This document shows positions 60,723-64,000 of a DNA stretch of 64,000 bases, in pieces. Positions within the stretch are counted from its first letter, which is position 1. Each line of letters begins with the position of its first letter. Under the pieces are notes generated by a model. The model did no database searches. It had not been told where the DNA came from and was given only the letters and a program-made list of their open reading frames with translations. The stretch is from Streptomyces sp. NBC_01317 (lineage in GTDB: Bacteria; Actinomycetota; Actinomycetes; Streptomycetales; Streptomycetaceae): assembly GCF_035961655.1 (NCBI RefSeq), contig NZ_CP108393.1, forward strand, positions 4,793,001-4,857,000, written 5' to 3'. Position numbers and translations under genes: made by a program.

Positions 60723-60787
60723 ACTCCGGACAGCTACCTCAACGAGCCCATGACCAGGCTCGATAGACCGTTCGAGTGGGAGTCACC

Positions 60788-62005
60788 TTGAGCACACCCC
60801 CCGCAGCCGTACCCGCCTCCAGTTCCGCCCCCGCCCCCGTCCCGTACCCGTTCAACGACGGAGGGGGGCTCGGCCTCGACGACGCGTACACCGCCGCACA
60901 GGACGCCGAGGGCATGATCCGCGTCCAGTTGGCGTACGGCGAACCGGCTTGGTTGGCCACCCGTTACGCCGACGCCCGGTTCGTGCTGGGCGATCTCCGC
61001 TTCTCCCGCGCCATGTCGCTGGAGAAGGACGAACCCCGTTTCACCCCGGCCGTCATCGAGGAGAACATCCTCTCGATGGACCCGCCCCACCACACGCGGC
61101 TGCGTACCCTGGTCTCCCGCGCCTTCACCAAGCACCAGGTGGAAGGATTACGGCCGTGGGTGAGGCAGTTGACCGGCGAACTGCTCGACGGGCTGCTCGC
61201 GCGCGGCGGTACGGCCGACCTGGTCGAGGAGTTCGCGCTCCCGCTGCCCGTCGCCGTCATCTGCGAACTGCTCGGTGTACCGGCCGGCGACCGGCCCAAG
61301 TTCCGCGCCTGGAGCGACGCGGCCCTCTCGACCAGCATCCTCGACGCGGAGGAGCAGCACGCCAACCAGGTGGCCCTGCGCGCCTACATGGCGGAACACG
61401 TCGCCGCGCGCCGGGCCGATCCGCGGGACGACCTGATGTCGGCGCTCATCGAGGCCAAGGACGTCAAGGACCGGCTCACCGAGATCGAACTGGTCGACAT
61501 GTGCATCGCGATCCTCATCGCCGGACACGAGACGACCGCCTCGCAGATCCCGAACTTCGTACACGTCCTGCTCGAACACCCCGAGGAATGGGCCCGGTTG
61601 GTCATCGAGCCCGAGCTGATCCCCACCGCCGTCGAGGAGTTGATGCGGTTCATCCCGCTCGGTGTGGCCGGGGGATTCGCCCGGTACGCCACCGAGGACA
61701 TCGAGGTCGGCGGGGTCCTGGTCCGCAAGGGCGAGCCCGTCCTCGTCGCGATCGGCCCGGCCAACCGGGACCCGCGCCGGTTCGAGAATCCGCACGAGGT
61801 ACGGCTGGACCGCAAGGCGAACCAGCACCTCGGCTTCGGACACGGCGTGCACCACTGCCTGGGCGCGCAGCTCGCCCGGCTCGAACTCCACGAGGCGCTG
61901 CACGCCCTGGTGACGAAGATGCCCGGGCTGCGGGTGGTGGGGGAGATCGAGTGGAAGGACCAGATGATCGTGCGCGCCCCGCGCCGGATGACGGTGGGGT
62001 GGTGA
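60788..62005 (+). CDS. Cytochrome P450 (CYP105/107-like), first copy
   Basis: A 405-residue soluble bacterial P450. The I-helix oxygen-binding motif is LIAGHETTASQIP, the K-helix EELMRF...PLGVAGGFARYATEDIEVGG follows the ExxR type, and the heme loop is FGHGVHHCLGAQLARLE with the thiolate ligand at about Cys357. SMDPPHHTRLRTLVSRAFTKHQVEGLRPWV is the C-helix. It hydroxylates an unknown substrate with electrons from the ferredoxin encoded five bases downstream. The TTG start at 60788 follows GGGAG at 60778-60782; a GTG at 60776 has no such site. Confidence 0.95.
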   Translation: MSTPPAAVPASSSAPAPVPYPFNDGGGLGLDDAYTAAQDAEGMIRVQLAYGEPAWLATRYADARFVLGDLRFSRAMSLEKDEPRFTPAVIEENILSMDPPHHTRLRTLVSRAFTKHQVEGLRPWVRQLTGELLDGLLARGGTADLVEEFALPLPVAVICELLGVPAGDRPKFRAWSDAALSTSILDAEEQHANQVALRAYMAEHVAARRADPRDDLMSALIEAKDVKDRLTEIELVDMCIAILIAGHETTASQIPNFVHVLLEHPEEWARLVIEPELIPTAVEELMRFIPLGVAGGFARYATEDIEVGGVLVRKGEPVLVAIGPANRDPRRFENPHEVRLDRKANQHLGFGHGVHHCLGAQLARLELHEALHALVTKMPGLRVVGEIEWKDQMIVRAPRRMTVGW

Positions 62006-62009
62006 CGGC

Positions 62010-62237
62010 ATGACCTGGCACCTTGAGGTGGACGAACACGCCTGTATCGGCTCGGGGATGTGCGCCGCGCTCGCCCCCGACCGGTTCGAGCTGGACAGCG
62101 CGACGGCGGCGGTGGTGCCGGGCGCGGCGGAGGCGGACCCGGCGGAGGTGCTGCTGGACGCCGCCGACTCGTGCCCGGCGGTCGCCATCACGGTGACGGA
62201 CACGGCCTCGGGGGCGGTGGTGGGGCCACGTCCCTGA
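62010..62237 (+). CDS. 3Fe-4S ferredoxin
   Basis: A 75-residue electron carrier of the type found beside actinobacterial P450 genes. Cys12 and Cys18 in CIGSGMC and Cys55 in SCPAVAI bind one 3Fe-4S cluster; the position where a fourth cysteine would stand is Gly. It starts five bases after the P450 stop codon, so the two are co-translated. It takes electrons from a reductase encoded elsewhere and passes them to the P450. Confidence 0.95.
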   Translation: MTWHLEVDEHACIGSGMCAALAPDRFELDSATAAVVPGAAEADPAEVLLDAADSCPAVAITVTDTASGAVVGPRP

Positions 62238-62277
62238 CCCGCACATCCTCCGTGGGCCGGACGGACGGGGAAGCCCG

Positions 62278-62350
62278 TCCGGCCCACGGGTACGACCCGG
62301 CCCACGGGTACGACCCGGCCCACGGGTACGACCACGGATATCACCCCGGC
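62278..62350. repeat. 18-bp tandem repeat between ferredoxin and second P450 genes
   Basis: CCCACGGGTACGACCCGG repeats three times, followed after an interrupting piece by a fourth copy at about 62350-62366. The repeat lies in the leader of the second P450 gene. Confidence 0.85.
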
Positions 62351-62383
62351 CCACGGGTACGACCCCCCTCTACCCTGGGCCGT

Positions 62384-63598
62384 ATGAGTACCGCCCCCGC
62401 GTTCGACCCCTGGCAGCCCGCGTTCATCGCCGACCCCTACCCGGCCTACGCCGGCCTCCGCGCCCAGGGGCCCGTGACGTACTTCGAGCCGACCGGGCAG
62501 TGGCTCGTCCCGCACTACGACGACGTACGGGCCCTGCTCCGCGACCGGCGCCTCGGCCGTACGTACCTGCACCGCTTCACCCACGAGGAGTTCGGCCGCA
62601 CCGCCCCGCCCGCCGCGCACGAGCCCTTCCACACCCTCAACGGCAACGGCCTCCTCGACCTCGAAGCCCCCGACCACACCCGCATCCGCCGGCTGGTCTC
62701 CCTGGCCTTCACCCCGCGTACCGTCGAGCGGCTCGCGCCCACCGTCACCCGGCTCGCGGAGGACCTGGTCGCCGGGTTCGTCGCCGACGGCGGGGGCGAC
62801 CTGGTCGCCGCCGTCGCCGAGCCGCTGCCCGTCGCGGTGATCGCCGAGATGCTCGGCGTCCCGGAGGCGGACCGGCCGCTGCTGCGGCCCTGGTCGTCGG
62901 CGATCTGCGGGATGTTCGAGCTGAACCCCACCGAGGAGACGGCCCGGCGGGCGGTCGAGGCGTCGGCCGAGTTCTCCTCGTACCTGCGCGGGCTCATCGC
63001 GCGGCGCCGCCGCGACCTCGGGGACGACCTCATCAGCGCGCTCATCGCCGCCCACGACGACGAGGACCGGCTGAGCGAGCAGGAGATGATCTCCACCTGC
63101 GTGCTGCTGCTCAACGCCGGCCACGAGGCCACGGTCAACACCACCGCCAACGGCTGGTTCACCCTCTTCCGCCACCCCGCCGAAATGGCCCGCCTGCGCG
63201 CCGGCCTGCCCGGACTGCTGCCCTCCGCCGTCGAGGAGTTGCTGCGCTTCGACACCCCGCTCCAGATGTTCGAGCGGTGGGTGCTGGACGACATCGAGAT
63301 CGGCGGCACGGTGATTCCGCGCGGCAGCGAGGTGGCCCTCCTCTTCGGCTCGGCCCACCGGGACCCCGCCCGCTTCGACCGACCCGACGTCCTGGACCTC
63401 GGCCGTACGGAGAACCCGCATCTGGCGTTCGGCGCCGGCATCCACTACTGCCTGGGCGCCCCGCTCGCCCGGCTCGAACTCGTCGCGTCCTTCGGGGCGT
63501 TGCTGCGCCGGGCCCCGGACCTGCGGCTGACCGCCGAGCCCGGGTGGAACCCGGGGTACGTCATCAGGGGGCTGCGGGAGCTGCTGGTGGAGGTGTGA
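62384..63598 (+). CDS. Cytochrome P450, second copy
   Basis: A 404-residue P450 clearly different from the first. The I-helix is LLNAGHEATVNTTANG, the K-helix EELLRFDTPLQMFERWVLDDIEIGGT, and the heme loop FGAGIHYCLGAPLARLE with the thiolate at about Cys356. The C-helix is DLEAPDHTRIRRLVSLAFTPRTVERLAP. It follows the ferredoxin gene by 146 bases with an 18-bp repeat in between. The ATG at 62384 has no ribosome-binding site, and TACCCT (62371-62376) lies seven bases before it, so a leaderless message from its own promoter is possible. Confidence 0.95.
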   Translation: MSTAPAFDPWQPAFIADPYPAYAGLRAQGPVTYFEPTGQWLVPHYDDVRALLRDRRLGRTYLHRFTHEEFGRTAPPAAHEPFHTLNGNGLLDLEAPDHTRIRRLVSLAFTPRTVERLAPTVTRLAEDLVAGFVADGGGDLVAAVAEPLPVAVIAEMLGVPEADRPLLRPWSSAICGMFELNPTEETARRAVEASAEFSSYLRGLIARRRRDLGDDLISALIAAHDDEDRLSEQEMISTCVLLLNAGHEATVNTTANGWFTLFRHPAEMARLRAGLPGLLPSAVEELLRFDTPLQMFERWVLDDIEIGGTVIPRGSEVALLFGSAHRDPARFDRPDVLDLGRTENPHLAFGAGIHYCLGAPLARLELVASFGALLRRAPDLRLTAEPGWNPGYVIRGLRELLVEV

Positions 63599-64000
63599 GG
63601 TCCGTACGACCCGGTGCGGGCGCCCAGGAGGGGCGCCAGACCCGCCCGGGGAGCGGGGCCAGGCCGCCGAAGTGATCGATGACCGCCCGGAGTCCCGGGT
63701 GCGGATTCGACCGGCGGAGGAGGAGCGAGAGCGGGTACGCGAGCGTCGGATCCACCACCGGGATGCGGCGCAGGTCGTGGGAGGTCGGCCAGAGGTACCG
63801 GTCGCGCGAGCCCACGAGGGTGGCCACGTCGGCGGAGTCCGCGAGGATGTCGAGAAGCACCTCGTCGCCGAAGTTCGGCCCCGCCGCGTCGACGCGGAGG
63901 TCGAAGTCGGTGGCCAACTCGTCGTAGAACTCAGCCCATTCGCTGCCCGGCGCGATGCCAGGCACCCAGATCCGGTGCCCGCGCAGCCGGTCCGGGGCCA
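63564..64000 (-). CDS. LysR-type regulator, C-terminal part only
   Basis: The visible 145 residues are the end of the substrate-binding domain of a LysR-type regulator: LRGHRIWVPGIAPGSEWAEFYDELATDFDLRVDAAGPNF, FGDEVLLDILADSADVATLVGSRDRY and HDLRRIPVVDPTLAYPLSLLLRRSNPHPGLRAVIDHF are typical. The helix-turn-helix lies off the right edge. Its last 12 codons overlap the end of the convergent second P450 gene by 35 bases. It could regulate a gene beyond the window. Confidence 0.8.
   Translation of the reverse strand, partial: APDRLRGHRIWVPGIAPGSEWAEFYDELATDFDLRVDAAGPNFGDEVLLDILADSADVATLVGSRDRYLWPTSHDLRRIPVVDPTLAYPLSLLLRRSNPHPGLRAVIDHFGGLAPLPGRVWRPSWAPAPGRTDLTPPPAAPAAP

Overview
The window is about 72% GC and reads as a chromosomal segment of a Streptomyces or close relative. 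The evidence is extreme third-position GC in the genes, many GTG/TTG starts, the futalosine menaquinone genes, a lone groEL2 with CIRCE boxes, a Mycobacterium-like XPB helicase with its helicase-associated partner, and gene order typical of the conserved core arm of Streptomyces chromosomes. No rRNA, tRNA, CRISPR array, prophage or intact insertion sequence was seen. Gene assignments rest on reading motifs by eye, not on database searches.

Layout. (1) 1-7.2 kb holds core metabolism and stress genes: otsA (cut by the left edge), a small membrane protein and gpgS on the minus strand; thrC behind a SAM-I riboswitch with a MoaD/CysO-like sulfur carrier; a cold-shock protein; groEL2 under two CIRCE operators; and a Uma2 nuclease-like protein. 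(2) 7.3-12.8 kb holds a PAS-PAS-GAF-SpoIIE-HATPase phosphatase, the murQ/murR cell-wall recycling pair, and two small conserved genes. (3) 12.8-22.2 kb is an accessory-like block. Two arms of about 0.7 kb, roughly 95% alike and in opposite orientation (12797-13506 and 21537-22242), enclose 8 kb that carries a macrolide-type glycosyltransferase, a thaumatin-like protein, a drug-efflux MFS protein, an HD protein, the copper ATPase copA with a CsoR-type operator, a truncated copper-region secreted protein, and cutC. (4) 22.2-36.8 kb holds a HelD-like helicase, XPB and its partner, a VanZ-like protein, a repeat-bearing membrane protein, an imine-reductase-like enzyme divergent from a GlxA-type regulator, and an iron-siderophore importer (ATPase and two permeases) under an iron box. 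(5) 36.8-43.5 kb holds a HAD phosphatase, a second cold-shock protein, mqnD-mqnB, a DUF2771 lipoprotein, an MFS protein and a DUF3027 protein. (6) 43.6-52.4 kb holds a large HSP90-fold (sacsin-like) ATPase, a tandem pair of secreted paralogues with a shared leader, a CtpE-like P-type ATPase, and small membrane and RHH proteins. (7) 52.5-57 kb holds a MarR-MFS pair, a frameshifted Uma2 gene, thpR and an aldo/keto reductase. (8) 57-59.5 kb holds prolyl aminopeptidase with a repeat-expanded insertion, followed upstream by 1.3 kb of non-coding DNA dominated by a large inverted repeat. (9) 59.5-64 kb holds a TetR-GNAT pair divergent from a P450-ferredoxin-P450 set, then the end of a LysR regulator.

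How the genes work together. Several sets are functionally coherent: trehalose and glucosylglycerate synthesis at the left edge, MurNAc-6-phosphate recycling with its own regulator, copper export, iron uptake, two steps of futalosine menaquinone synthesis, and a redox P450 set. The most unusual structures are non-coding: the 8-kb segment bounded by inverted arms, the families of palindromic elements inside those arms, and the 1.15-kb inverted repeat upstream of the aminopeptidase gene. These are the best candidates for something not yet described.
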